Assembly (NCBI GenBank): GCA_031549325.1
Contig: JAVBQA010000032.1
Span: 1-64,000 of the forward strand
Origin: JAJDGF01 sp031549325
Lineage (GTDB): Bacteria > Bacillota > Clostridia > Christensenellales > Aristaeellaceae
Reading direction: 5' to 3'
DNA: 64,000 nucleotides
Below the pieces are notes generated by a model that ran no database searches, was not told the DNA's origin, and saw only the letters and a program-made list of their open reading frames with translations. Made by a program: the position numbers and the translations under genes. The stretch's first letter is position 1. Each line of letters begins with the position of its first letter. Positions 47,466 to 56,693 of the stretch are shown here, piece by piece.

Positions 47466-48275
47466 TTAGCTGAACCGGTGATACGTGCTGTAGATGTATC
47501 CCGTGCGGGTGCCCGCCCGGACGTAGCTCCAGCTGCCCTTGGTGTAATACACCTCGATATAGGTGTTGTACGGCAGCGACTTGACAACGGCGTAGCCGGT
47601 GCCCGCGCCCTTGCGCATGTTCACCCCGCGGGAGGCCGTGGTGTAGGCGTTCGCGCCATCCACAACATAGCTTCCGGAGATGTAACCGGTGTAGCCGCGC
47701 GCGGTCTTGACCCGCTGCCAGCTGCCGGATTTCCCCAGCACGATCAGCTTCTCGCCATGGCTGGCGGTGCCCAGCCTGCGGTAGCCGGTGCCCGGGCCGG
47801 AGCGCACATTCACCGCGCCGCCGCTGCTGTCCACGCGGGCGTACTTGGTGGTCGAGCCGCTGCTGCCGCTGCCGCGGTGGCCGTCGCCGTCGATGTCCTC
47901 GCCCTCGTCCTCATCGGGGTCCAGCTCGCCATTGGCGTTGTCGTCCCAAAGGTCGTACTCCCTGATCAGGTACAGGATATATTTGTTTTTCAGATAACCC
48001 ACCGCGCCGGAGGAAGTCACCTTGATCTTGCTCCAGGCCTCCGGATCGCCCTCGTCATCCGAGCTGTCGCAGTACAGCTTGATCGCCGTGCCGTTCTTCA
48101 CGTAGGCCATCGTGGGCGTGTCGCCCTTGCCCGGACCCTTGCGCACGCGCAGCGTGTCGCCCTTGTTGGTGGTGCGCACCGTGGTGTTCTTGGTGCTGGC
48201 GGCCGAGGCCGGCAGCGCGAACACGGACACCAAGAGCAGCAAAGCCAGTGTTACCGAAATCAGTCTGCGTGCCAT
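47466..48275 (-). CDS. Secreted triple SH3-domain protein with EF-hand-like loop
   Basis: 269 residues. Signal peptide 1-26 (ending ASAAS). Three bacterial SH3 (SH3b) units: about 28-102 (GDTLRVRKGPGKGDTP), 142-205 (AVNVRSGPGTGYRRLG) and 210-268 (GVNMRKGAGTGYAVV). Between the first and second is an acidic linker, residues 108-132, with D111-x-N113-x-N115-G-E-L-D119-x-x-E122, a good EF-hand/dockerin-type calcium loop, and a second partial DxDGDG loop. SH3b domains bind peptidoglycan; no catalytic domain is attached. Calcium-dependent linker rigidity is inferred. Confidence 0.82.
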   Translation of the reverse strand: MARRLISVTLALLLLVSVFALPASAASTKNTTVRTTNKGDTLRVRKGPGKGDTPTMAYVKNGTAIKLYCDSSDDEGDPEAWSKIKVTSSGAVGYLKNKYILYLIREYDLWDDNANGELDPDEDEGEDIDGDGHRGSGSSGSTTKYARVDSSGGAVNVRSGPGTGYRRLGTASHGEKLIVLGKSGSWQRVKTARGYTGYISGSYVVDGANAYTTASRGVNMRKGAGTGYAVVKSLPYNTYIEVYYTKGSWSYVRAGTRTGYIYSTYHRFS

Positions 48276-48852
48276 ATCATTATCCCCCTTGAGAAATTAT
48301 CGGTGGATTGCCAATCTGCCCATTAGACTGGCGCGCCCTGGGATTTGGTTCCATTCAGCCCATATTTTTCCAAGAAAGATTTCGCGGGGCAACGCGGAGC
48401 GCGCGTCTGTCCGGCCTTCCCCGGCCCGGCGGGGGAGCGGGGGAAGGCGGGGCTGGCCGGATGGCCGGGGGAACAGATCTCCTGGAGGATTTGTATTCTC
48501 TTTCCCTATACGGTATACCCGAGGGCGCGGGAAAGGCGCATCCGGCGGGCAAATCGCCAATAGAATTACAGAATATAATAGAAATGATTTGTATGGCGTA
48601 ACCTTTCAAGGGACGAAATCCGCGAAAAAACCCGGGAATTGCAAGGTTTTTCCGATGAAAAGGGATACACGGAGTTCAAATGCTGCTGATAGTTACTTTG
48701 TTATAAGTGTGAAAAGAATATACGAAAAAGATAAATGTAACTGATTGAGTAACCGTACTGCCATATACTGGCACTAAAGAAACGCGAAACCCAGGAAACA
48801 TCCCAAAAGATACATCAAAGGATACATCGACAAACAAAATGGAGGGTTAAAC
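48276..48852. other. Long intergenic region with an AT-rich second half
   Basis: 577 nt between divergent secreted-protein genes. The part at about 48400-48475 is very G/C-rich (CCGGCCCGGCGGGGGAGCGGGG-like); from about 48550 to 48850 the sequence becomes strikingly AT-rich for this genome. A -10-like TATACT is at 48764-48769 with a poor -35 (CTGATT, 17 bp upstream). No gene is supported. The AT-rich block could bind a nucleoid protein or hold a long regulated 5' UTR for the surface operon. Confidence 0.5.
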
Positions 48853-49527
48853 ATGAAACTTAAGAAAATCGTCTCCCTGCTGCTGGCGCTGCTGATGCTG
48901 CTGGCTTCCGCCGCGGCCATCGCCGAGGTGATTCCGGAGCCCGCCAAGCAAGAGCCGGCCGCCGCCGAAACCAAGAAGGAAGAACCGACCGAGCACAAGG
49001 AAGAGCCCAAGGCCGAGCACAGGGAAGAGCCCAAGGCCGAAGAGCACAGGGAAGAGCTCAGGGCCGAGGAAGCCGCCGAGGCGCCCAAGGCCGAAGAGCA
49101 CAAGGAAGAGCCCAAGCACGATCAGCAGCCCGAAGCCGCCGCCCAGGCGCCCCAGGCCGAGGAGAGCATCCCCGCCGAGCAGCCGGCCGAGCCGGTCGCC
49201 GAGCCGGTGGCCGAAGAGGCGGGCGAGATCGCCAACGACGAGCTCGTGACCTTCGACGAGGAGCAGGTGCCCATGAGCGACGGCCAGACGGACCGCAGCG
49301 TGATGGTGAAGATCGACATGCCCAGCGTGATGGAGGTCGGCAGCGCCTACAGGGTGAGCGCCAAGCTGTCCGGTTTCGAGAATGTTGACTATAAGATTGA
49401 ATGGCAGTACAATGATGGAAATGATTGGAAAACGCTGGAGGGCGAGACGAGCCTGAAGCACAAGGTCAAGGTCACTCGCGACTCCGTTCGGTATAGCTGG
49501 CGCGCCATCGTCACCGAGGCGGCCTAA
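48853..49527 (+). CDS. Secreted Glu/Lys/Pro/Ala-rich repeat protein
   Basis: 224 residues. Signal peptide 1-24 (ALLMLLASAAAIAE). Residues 25-125 are low complexity, with repeats of the type EH-(K/R)-EE-x-KAE. The last about 90 residues (SVMVKIDMPSVMEVGSAYRVSAKLSGFENVDYKIEWQYNDG) look like an immunoglobulin-like domain ending RYSWRAIVTEAA. It resembles the N-terminal stalk plus Ig module found in clostridial surface proteins, but without an anchor. GGAGGG precedes the ATG. It is likely co-transcribed with the giant protein 113 nt downstream. Confidence 0.7.
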   Translation: MKLKKIVSLLLALLMLLASAAAIAEVIPEPAKQEPAAAETKKEEPTEHKEEPKAEHREEPKAEEHREELRAEEAAEAPKAEEHKEEPKHDQQPEAAAQAPQAEESIPAEQPAEPVAEPVAEEAGEIANDELVTFDEEQVPMSDGQTDRSVMVKIDMPSVMEVGSAYRVSAKLSGFENVDYKIEWQYNDGNDWKTLEGETSLKHKVKVTRDSVRYSWRAIVTEAA

Positions 49528-49544
49528 GAAACCCAAAACCTTAT

Positions 49545-49570
49545 CATACCGAGGCGCGCGCCTCGGTATG
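49545..49570. promoter_or_regulatory. Perfect 26-bp palindrome between secreted-protein genes
   Basis: CATACCGAGGCGC joined to its own reverse complement, centred at 49557/49558. There is no loop, so it can cruciform as DNA or form a 12-bp RNA hairpin. No T-run follows, so read-through to the giant gene is expected; an mRNA stability or differential-expression role is plausible. Confidence 0.75.
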
Positions 49571-49640
49571 GTCGCGAATGGGAAAACGAATCAAACGGCT
49601 GGGAACAAAAACAATCCGACAGACTGTGGAGGGGTACCAA

Positions 49641-52600
49641 ATGATGAAACTCAAGCGCGCGCTGTCCATGCTGCTGGCGGTGCTGCTGGTGGCGACCAGC
49701 ATGCCCGCGATGGCGGCGACCACCGGTTCCGCCTCGCCGGACATCGACTACTTTGCGGTTCGCTTCATCGACCGGGAGGGAAATGCGGTCGGCGGGGAGA
49801 AGATGGTCGCCGACGGCACGACCGTCGAGCCGGTGAGCATCGACAGTTATTACAGCAGCACCGAGGATTGGTGGTATCACGATGGGTGGACGCTGTCGCC
49901 GGGCAAAAGCAGCCTGGTCGAGTTGGACAGCTATCCCATCCGCAAGGACACCGATTTCTACGCGCACTACATTCTCGTGCCCGCGGGCAGCCCGACGCCG
50001 ATGACCGTCAAGTACACCGTGAGCTTTTTCATGGATGACGGCACGCCGCTGGAGAGCCAGACCGTGCCCCAGGGCGCAGCAGCCGACGCGCCCGGCGCGC
50101 CCGAGAAGCCCGCCGACGCGAGCTACAGCTACCTCTTTGACGGCTGGGCGCTGGGCCATCCGGAGGGCGGCGTCACCGATGTGTCTTCCTATGCCATCGA
50201 GGGCGACACCGTGTTCTTCGCCCGGTTCGTGCGGGAAGTGGTGTGCGTTCCGCCCCCCAGCGTCACGGAGGGCAGCTATGCCATCGAGTTCTACCTGGAG
50301 CAGCCGGACGGCAGCTTCCAGTTTGAAGACACGCTCGACGTCAGGAACGAGCAGGGGCAGGCGGGCGACACCGTGTCTTTTGATCCGGAGCAGCGCGGCT
50401 TCAGCGGCCACTCGTTTGACGCGGGCAACCCGGACAACGCGCTCAGCGCCGTGATCCCGTCCGCCGACGACTTTGGCAACTACGACCCGCCCACGCTGAA
50501 GGCGTATTACAAGCTGAACCGCTACACCGTGACCGTGGCCATCAACAACGGCCTGGGCGCGGGAAGCAGCAGCATAACCGCCGGCGGCGCGGTCCTGGGC
50601 GACCGGATGGTGTTTGACAGAGTGCCGCACGGCGCCACCATCGAGCAGCTGATGGGCGGCTACCCCGAGGTGACCGTGGACCAGGATTACGTGTTCAACG
50701 GCTGGGAGTTCAGCAGCGTTGGCTCCACCCAGAGCTATGAGCCGAACCAGGCCAGCTGGCCCGACGCCATCACCGGCGACGTCACCTTCAACGCGGTCAT
50801 CGCGCGCGGCGAGGCGCTGACCTATCGCATCGACTACATGGGTTACTATCCGGGCGGCGCCGTGGTCGCCAATGTCCTGCCCTCGCGCACGGTCGGCGTG
50901 CTGAGCCTGCCCACGCAGGATCAGTTCGGGGAGACCTATGCCGCCACCGAGCAGGAGAAAGACACGCATCCGGTTGACATGACCGGCATCTCCTACAGCT
51001 ACAAGAACTTCACGTACCAGGTGGGGCGCAACGAGGGCGCCGACGCGGTGCTGACCTTCTTCTACGACCCCATGCAGAACCAGCCCGGCCACTATGGCTA
51101 CACAGTGCAGTACCGCGACCAGGACGACGCCGACATCGCGGGCATGAAGCGCGTGTTCGACATCCCCGACGGCGAGAAGGTCTCCGTCGAAGGCCCCAAC
51201 GGCAAGCCGGTCGCGGACGCCTATGCAACCGAGACGCCCATCGACATTCAGGGCTACGAGTGCGTCGGTGTCGGCATCGTGTACGCGATCGACGCCGATA
51301 AGTCCGACGACGGCCAGATCGTCTACACCGACGTCATCCAGGATATCTTCTATCAATATGCGCTCGCCGGCGAGGCGAGCTACACGGTGGAGCACTATGT
51401 CTGGAACAGCTACACCTTCGAGCATCAGATCTCGGACTATTTTACCGAGACGCTCGTGGCCAAAATCGGCGAGACGGTGACCGCCAAGCCCAGCTACATC
51501 TACAAACACAAGATGGACGAGAGCAACGCCAACAACGTGACCAGCGGTGTGGTGCAGGCCGACGGCTCGCTGGTGCTGAAGCTGTATTACATGCCCTGGG
51601 ACACGTATAGCGTCTACCTCTACATCAACAACAATGACCCGGGCGAGATCGACCTTGGAGGCGCCAGGAGCAACTTCTTCTCGTTCTATGACGTTCCCTC
51701 CGGTACCAGGCTGATGGATCTGATCGGAAGCATCCCGCAGGTGATCCCCATGGATGATTACGGGATGAGCACCTGGATGGACACCGCCTGGAACTTTAAC
51801 CCCAATTACACATACACACAAACCGACCTGGGCGTCAACCCCAACTGGGCGGACATGACCGTCGACATGAACCACAACTTCGTGGCCTACTTCACGCATC
51901 TGCCGCTGGAAAAAACGCTGCGCGTGGAGTACCGTACGAAGGACACCCGCCATGAGATCAAGACCGCGACCGCGAACGTCATCCCCTGCCATGTGCTGCC
52001 CAGGCGCGAACAGATCAGCCTGGAGTATGCCTACGATCCCACGTTCTACCGCTACCGTCCGCTCAACCTGCTGGATTTTGGCTATCGGGCGGTGTCCTTC
52101 GAGTACAACGTGCGGGACGAGTCCGTCGCGAACGATCCGGACGCCCCGGAACCGGACGGCACGCTGGTGTTCTTCTATGAACCGGCAAGCAACCCCAACT
52201 ACCAGGAATACCAGGTGTTCTATCACGGCCCGCGCCCCGAGAACGGCGGGCAAGGCGACGACCTGATCGCGCCCACCAAGTTTGTAGAGGATCACTCGAT
52301 GCTGATTGAGCGCATCCTGAACCGCTACGCCACCGCCGCCGACGAGCAGCCCTATGAGGCGCCGATCCAAATCCCGGGGTACGAATATGAGCGCCTCACC
52401 TACGAGGTATACCCGTACAAGTTGGCGCCCGTGCCCCCGGTAGCCGAGATGTGGGACGCCCCGGTGTGGGACACCCCCATGATAGCCGCCGACACATTCG
52501 ACCCTTCGTACGACCCAAAGGATAACTGGATAGATTCCGACTTTATCAAGGAAATCCACTTCTTCTATACCGCGGTTGAACAGCCCAGGCCCCAGCTCAC

Positions 52601-55600
52601 CATCAAGGCGGGCGACGCCTCGTTCGAGTACGACGGGCTGGAGCACAGCCTCCCGGCCGACCGCTACAGCGTGATGAGCACGCTGCCCACGGGGTTCGAG
52701 GTCGAATCCGTGACCGTTGAGGGCAGCGGAACCTACTACAAAGCCGACGGCTACGAGACCAAGATCACCGCCGTCATGATCAAGCTGCCCGACGGCACGC
52801 TGGCCCCGGCGGAGGACTGCTGCGATGTGACTTATGAGACGGGCGCGCTGATGATCACCAAGCGCCCGATCACCCTCACGGCCAACAGCGGCGACTTCGT
52901 GTATGACGACCGCGACTTCACCGTGACCGGCGTCCAGCCCGATCCGGACAACGCGCCGGCCGCCTCCGATGTGGTGGACGACCGCCTCGTGACCGTCACC
53001 GGCCACGACGCCACCGCCGGGATGTACGTTCCGGCCAACCAGGCGCGCATCGTGGACGCGAGCGACAACACCATCGACCGCTCGGACAACTACGAGATCA
53101 ACTTCGTCGACGGCGTGCTCCGGATCGCCCAGCGCCCGGTGCGCGTGGAAGCGATGTCGCTGACCGCCCAGTACAACGCGAGCGACTGGCGCGTTGAGTG
53201 GCACGTGCAGCCCGACCCGCGCGCGGACGCCAGCCAGCCGGACACCCAGATGTCCGGGCTGCTCATCGCCCACCAGGCCGACGTGCAGCTCACCAACTCC
53301 CCGCAGCGCAACGTGTGCGATCTGCCGGTGGACCTGAAGGACGTCAAGATCTTCAGGAAGAGCAGCCCCTTTGAAGACCTGCTCAAAAACTACCAGATCC
53401 TGCCGGTGGCGGGCCGCATCACCATCACGCCGGCCCGGGCGATCATGGTGACCGCCCCGCAAGTCCTTCACCGCTATGACGGCCTGCCGGTCACGCCCCA
53501 ACCGAACAGCGGGCTGGTCGCGTTCCTTCAGCCGGGGGACTACGTCAAGCCGCTGGACGCCGTGGTCGACCCCAGCCTGACCGAGCCGGGCTTCTATCCC
53601 GGTGCGGTTGTGCCCACGAAAGTGCGGATCTACAACGAGAGCGGCAGCGACGTGACCGACAATTACCAGGGCGTCGAGTACGTGAACAACAACCTGACCA
53701 TTTTCCAGACGGCGGTCACCATCGCGGCAAAATCGGACAGCGGCTGGCTGTACGACGGCCAGCCCCACACCGTCGGCGGCGCCACCCTGAGCGGCAGCCC
53801 GCTGGAGAGCGGCCACTGGCTGGACGACTCGCTCGTCACCCGGACCGGCACCGACGCGGCCAACTATTCGGTGGACGCCACAAAGGCCGTGATCCGCGAC
53901 GCCGCGGGCAACGACGTAACCAAGATGTACCAGGTCACCTACCGCAACGGCAGCTTCCCCATCAATCCGCGTCCGGTGCAGATCCAGGTGGAGAACTTCT
54001 TCGGCGCCTACGATGGCGAGTGGCACGCGGTGCGGTTCTTCCCCCAATCCATGACCAGCGGCGGCGGCGCGCTGAGCGGCCACCAGTTCCAGTTCAGCGT
54101 TCCTCAGTACCGCCAGCGCGACGCGGGCAAGACCGCGGTCAACGCCCAGGATCACACCCAGGTGACCGGCATCCAGGGGCCGGACGGCCCGGTGGCGCTG
54201 ACCAACTACAAGATCTACTACGGCATGGGCACCCTCGACATCCAGAAGGCCCCAGCCATCACCATCCACGCATCGGGCGCGGAGCGCATCTACAATGGCA
54301 CGATGCAGACCGTGTCCCTGCCCTGCACGGTGCAAGGCACGCTGATGGGCAACGACCGCCTGGTCAACGCCGACTCGATGGTCATTGCAAAGGGCTACGA
54401 GGTCGGCGACTACAAGGGCAAGTTCACCGAGCCCGCCCGGATCATCAACGACGCGGGCGAGGACGTCACCACCAGGAACTACGCGGGCGTGAACTATGAC
54501 GGCGGCTACTTGGTCATAAAGCCGCGCCCGGTGACCGTTACCGTCGAGCGCCTGAGCGTGCCGTTTGACGGCTTCCCTCACGTCCCCAACTACTACTACG
54601 ACATCGGCAGCACAAGGGGGAACTCAGGGCTGGTGTCCGAGTACGGGGATGTCCTCTTCGTCGACATGCCCGCGGGCCGCCTCTGGCCGGGCAAGAGCGA
54701 AATAACCCTGCAGCCCAACGCGGTGCGCATCTTTGACCTCAACGCCGGCCGCATCGACGACAACTACATAGTGACGCTGGTCCCCGGCTCCGTGGAGGTG
54801 ACGGGCAAGCTGAAGCTGGCGCTGCAGGCCAACAGCCAGACGGGCCTGCTCTATGACGGCGAGGACAAAACCGCCAGCGGCTTTACCCAGCTGGCCCCGC
54901 TGCCCGGGCTGCTCAAGGGCATGATCCAGATCGAGGCCAACGCCGGCCGCACCGAAACCGACGCGGGCAAGTACCCGGTGGACTTCAGCGGAAGCGTTCG
55001 CGTGCTGTATGGCAGCGCGCTGCAGGACGTCACCCAGTACTGCGACATCGAGACCCTCCCGGGCGCCCTTGAGATCCTCCCGCGCCCGCTGACCATCCTG
55101 GCGGATCCGGTGACCGAGACCTACACCGGCAACCCCATCGGCGACAAGGCCAACGCCCACGCCAACCCGGCAGATCTGGCCCCGAACCACCGCCTGGAGA
55201 AGTGGACCATCAGCGGCGCGCAGGTTGAGCCGAACTTCTACCCGGCCCAGCTCATGCCCCAGGACGCGCTGATCTGGGACGCCAGTCACAAAGACGTGAC
55301 CAAGAACTACATCATCAGCTACATGGCGGGCGACCTGAACATCCTGCCGCCGCCGGTGAAGCAGCCGCTCGTGCTGAGCGCGGAAGGCTACCTGGGCGTG
55401 TACGACGGCCAGACGCACCAGATCACCGTGGACGAGAGCCAGCTGCCCAGCGGCACGCTGCTCGAGTACTCCTGGGACGGCGTCACCTGGTACAAGCAGA
55501 GGTTCAACCACATCGGCGCGCAGACCACGACCGTGACGGTGCGCGCCAGCCACCCGGATTATGCGGACGGCTTCGCCAGCGCGCTGGTGGTCATCACCCC

Positions 55601-56537
55601 GGCCCCGCTGAAGAGCACGGCGCTCGACAGGCAGAAGCTGTACGGCGACGCCGACCCGGCGCTCGACCAAGAGCTGACCGGCCTGATGCCGGGCGAGGTT
55701 CCCGAGGTTTCCGTCGCGCTCAAACGGGAAGCGGGCGAGGACGTGAACAGCTATCTGATCGGAAACGGCACCTCCGTGGGCGCAAGCCGCACCTTCGACC
55801 CGAGGAATTACCGCTTCACCGCCGTGGACGGCGCGTTCAAGATCCTGGGCCAGGTGGTCTATGACGACGAGGCGGGGACGCTCAGCGTGCCCGGCGACGC
55901 GAACAGCTACGAGCGCGGCCAGACGGTCTTGGTGCTGTTCAGCCCCGAGCCTGAGAAGTCCGGCCACACCTTCCTCGGCTGGTCCGTAACTAAGGGCGCG
56001 CAGGCTCCCGACTTCACCCAGGGCGGGATCGACCAGCTGGCCATGGGCGGCGCGAGCATCACGCTGTACCCGGTGTTCCAGGCTGTTCCGGTGACCCCGA
56101 CCAATCCCAACCCCGATCCGGCGCCGACCCCTGATCCGGCGCCGACCCCCGATCCGGAGCCGACGCCCGAGCCCGATCCGATCCCGGATCCCGAGTCCGG
56201 CGGCGAGCCCGAGATCGGCCAGGAAGCCGCCTCCGAGGTCAGCTACCGCGTGGAGTATTATTACGACGGCGCGCGGGATGACGCCGCCACCGTGCACAAA
56301 AACGGCCGCGTGGGCGACACCATCAAGAGCTACAAGGACAAGGGCCGCGCGGGCTACCAGCTGAACAGGGTCGAGAACCTGCCGCTGAAGCTGAAGGCCG
56401 ATGCGGGCAGGAACGTGATCCGCATCTACTACGCGCAGGCGGCGAATGCGTCCGATCCCGGCATCCTGCTGACCGAGGGCCAGATCCCGTTGGGCGCCGG
56501 CAGCGGCAGCCTCAACGTCGGGGACAGCATCGAATAA
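49641..56537 (+). CDS. Giant secreted MBG-repeat surface protein
   Basis: 2298 residues. Signal peptide about 1-27 (LLAVLLVATSMPAMAA). Residues about 35-960 hold InlB-B/Listeria-Bacteroides-type and MucBP-like modules (VRFIDREGNAVGGEKMV, YTVSFFMDDGTPLESQTV, YTVTVAINNG). Residues about 985-1990 are eleven tandem MBG-like units, each starting with a beta strand and YDG(x)3H(T/S)V-like turn. An MBG_2 unit (QKLYGDADPAL) follows near 1997, an InlB-like unit near 2070, a Pro/Thr/Asp-rich spacer at about 2148-2190 and a MucBP-like module. The tail is IPLGAGSGSLNVGDSIE, with no LPxTG and no membrane segment. The start follows TGGAGGGG; ATG 49644 is an alternative. Presumed adhesin or S-layer-like protein. 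Confidence 0.85.
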   Translation: MMKLKRALSMLLAVLLVATSMPAMAATTGSASPDIDYFAVRFIDREGNAVGGEKMVADGTTVEPVSIDSYYSSTEDWWYHDGWTLSPGKSSLVELDSYPIRKDTDFYAHYILVPAGSPTPMTVKYTVSFFMDDGTPLESQTVPQGAAADAPGAPEKPADASYSYLFDGWALGHPEGGVTDVSSYAIEGDTVFFARFVREVVCVPPPSVTEGSYAIEFYLEQPDGSFQFEDTLDVRNEQGQAGDTVSFDPEQRGFSGHSFDAGNPDNALSAVIPSADDFGNYDPPTLKAYYKLNRYTVTVAINNGLGAGSSSITAGGAVLGDRMVFDRVPHGATIEQLMGGYPEVTVDQDYVFNGWEFSSVGSTQSYEPNQASWPDAITGDVTFNAVIARGEALTYRIDYMGYYPGGAVVANVLPSRTVGVLSLPTQDQFGETYAATEQEKDTHPVDMTGISYSYKNFTYQVGRNEGADAVLTFFYDPMQNQPGHYGYTVQYRDQDDADIAGMKRVFDIPDGEKVSVEGPNGKPVADAYATETPIDIQGYECVGVGIVYAIDADKSDDGQIVYTDVIQDIFYQYALAGEASYTVEHYVWNSYTFEHQISDYFTETLVAKIGETVTAKPSYIYKHKMDESNANNVTSGVVQADGSLVLKLYYMPWDTYSVYLYINNNDPGEIDLGGARSNFFSFYDVPSGTRLMDLIGSIPQVIPMDDYGMSTWMDTAWNFNPNYTYTQTDLGVNPNWADMTVDMNHNFVAYFTHLPLEKTLRVEYRTKDTRHEIKTATANVIPCHVLPRREQISLEYAYDPTFYRYRPLNLLDFGYRAVSFEYNVRDESVANDPDAPEPDGTLVFFYEPASNPNYQEYQVFYHGPRPENGGQGDDLIAPTKFVEDHSMLIERILNRYATAADEQPYEAPIQIPGYEYERLTYEVYPYKLAPVPPVAEMWDAPVWDTPMIAADTFDPSYDPKDNWIDSDFIKEIHFFYTAVEQPRPQLTIKAGDASFEYDGLEHSLPADRYSVMSTLPTGFEVESVTVEGSGTYYKADGYETKITAVMIKLPDGTLAPAEDCCDVTYETGALMITKRPITLTANSGDFVYDDRDFTVTGVQPDPDNAPAASDVVDDRLVTVTGHDATAGMYVPANQARIVDASDNTIDRSDNYEINFVDGVLRIAQRPVRVEAMSLTAQYNASDWRVEWHVQPDPRADASQPDTQMSGLLIAHQADVQLTNSPQRNVCDLPVDLKDVKIFRKSSPFEDLLKNYQILPVAGRITITPARAIMVTAPQVLHRYDGLPVTPQPNSGLVAFLQPGDYVKPLDAVVDPSLTEPGFYPGAVVPTKVRIYNESGSDVTDNYQGVEYVNNNLTIFQTAVTIAAKSDSGWLYDGQPHTVGGATLSGSPLESGHWLDDSLVTRTGTDAANYSVDATKAVIRDAAGNDVTKMYQVTYRNGSFPINPRPVQIQVENFFGAYDGEWHAVRFFPQSMTSGGGALSGHQFQFSVPQYRQRDAGKTAVNAQDHTQVTGIQGPDGPVALTNYKIYYGMGTLDIQKAPAITIHASGAERIYNGTMQTVSLPCTVQGTLMGNDRLVNADSMVIAKGYEVGDYKGKFTEPARIINDAGEDVTTRNYAGVNYDGGYLVIKPRPVTVTVERLSVPFDGFPHVPNYYYDIGSTRGNSGLVSEYGDVLFVDMPAGRLWPGKSEITLQPNAVRIFDLNAGRIDDNYIVTLVPGSVEVTGKLKLALQANSQTGLLYDGEDKTASGFTQLAPLPGLLKGMIQIEANAGRTETDAGKYPVDFSGSVRVLYGSALQDVTQYCDIETLPGALEILPRPLTILADPVTETYTGNPIGDKANAHANPADLAPNHRLEKWTISGAQVEPNFYPAQLMPQDALIWDASHKDVTKNYIISYMAGDLNILPPPVKQPLVLSAEGYLGVYDGQTHQITVDESQLPSGTLLEYSWDGVTWYKQRFNHIGAQTTTVTVRASHPDYADGFASALVVITPAPLKSTALDRQKLYGDADPALDQELTGLMPGEVPEVSVALKREAGEDVNSYLIGNGTSVGASRTFDPRNYRFTAVDGAFKILGQVVYDDEAGTLSVPGDANSYERGQTVLVLFSPEPEKSGHTFLGWSVTKGAQAPDFTQGGIDQLAMGGASITLYPVFQAVPVTPTNPNPDPAPTPDPAPTPDPEPTPEPDPIPDPESGGEPEIGQEAASEVSYRVEYYYDGARDDAATVHKNGRVGDTIKSYKDKGRAGYQLNRVENLPLKLKADAGRNVIRIYYAQAANASDPGILLTEGQIPLGAGSGSLNVGDSIE

Positions 56538-56693
56538 CCGCTGGGGCGAGGGGGCGGCCGCCGGTCGCCCCCTCCGCAGGGCCGCGCGCCGGCCAGGCGC
56601 TGATCTTGGCAGGGCGGACAGCGTTTGCCCGCGCCCCAAAGCCCGGCGCGGGCCGAACAGAACCGAGAGGATCTTGGAGAGGGAAGGGTACAT

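Noticed and set aside
48276..48852. Possible riboswitch (cyclic-di-GMP or similar) before the surface operon
   Set aside because: No conserved core motif or paired architecture of a known class could be traced by eye.
49524..54581. Open frame of 1685 codons on the minus strand opposite the giant surface gene (and a similar 1309-codon one at 54624-58553)
   Set aside because: GC-rich coding DNA leaves the opposite frame open. The translations are full of His/Val/Arg/Gly low complexity with no domains, while the plus strand has signal peptide, ribosome site and recognisable repeats.
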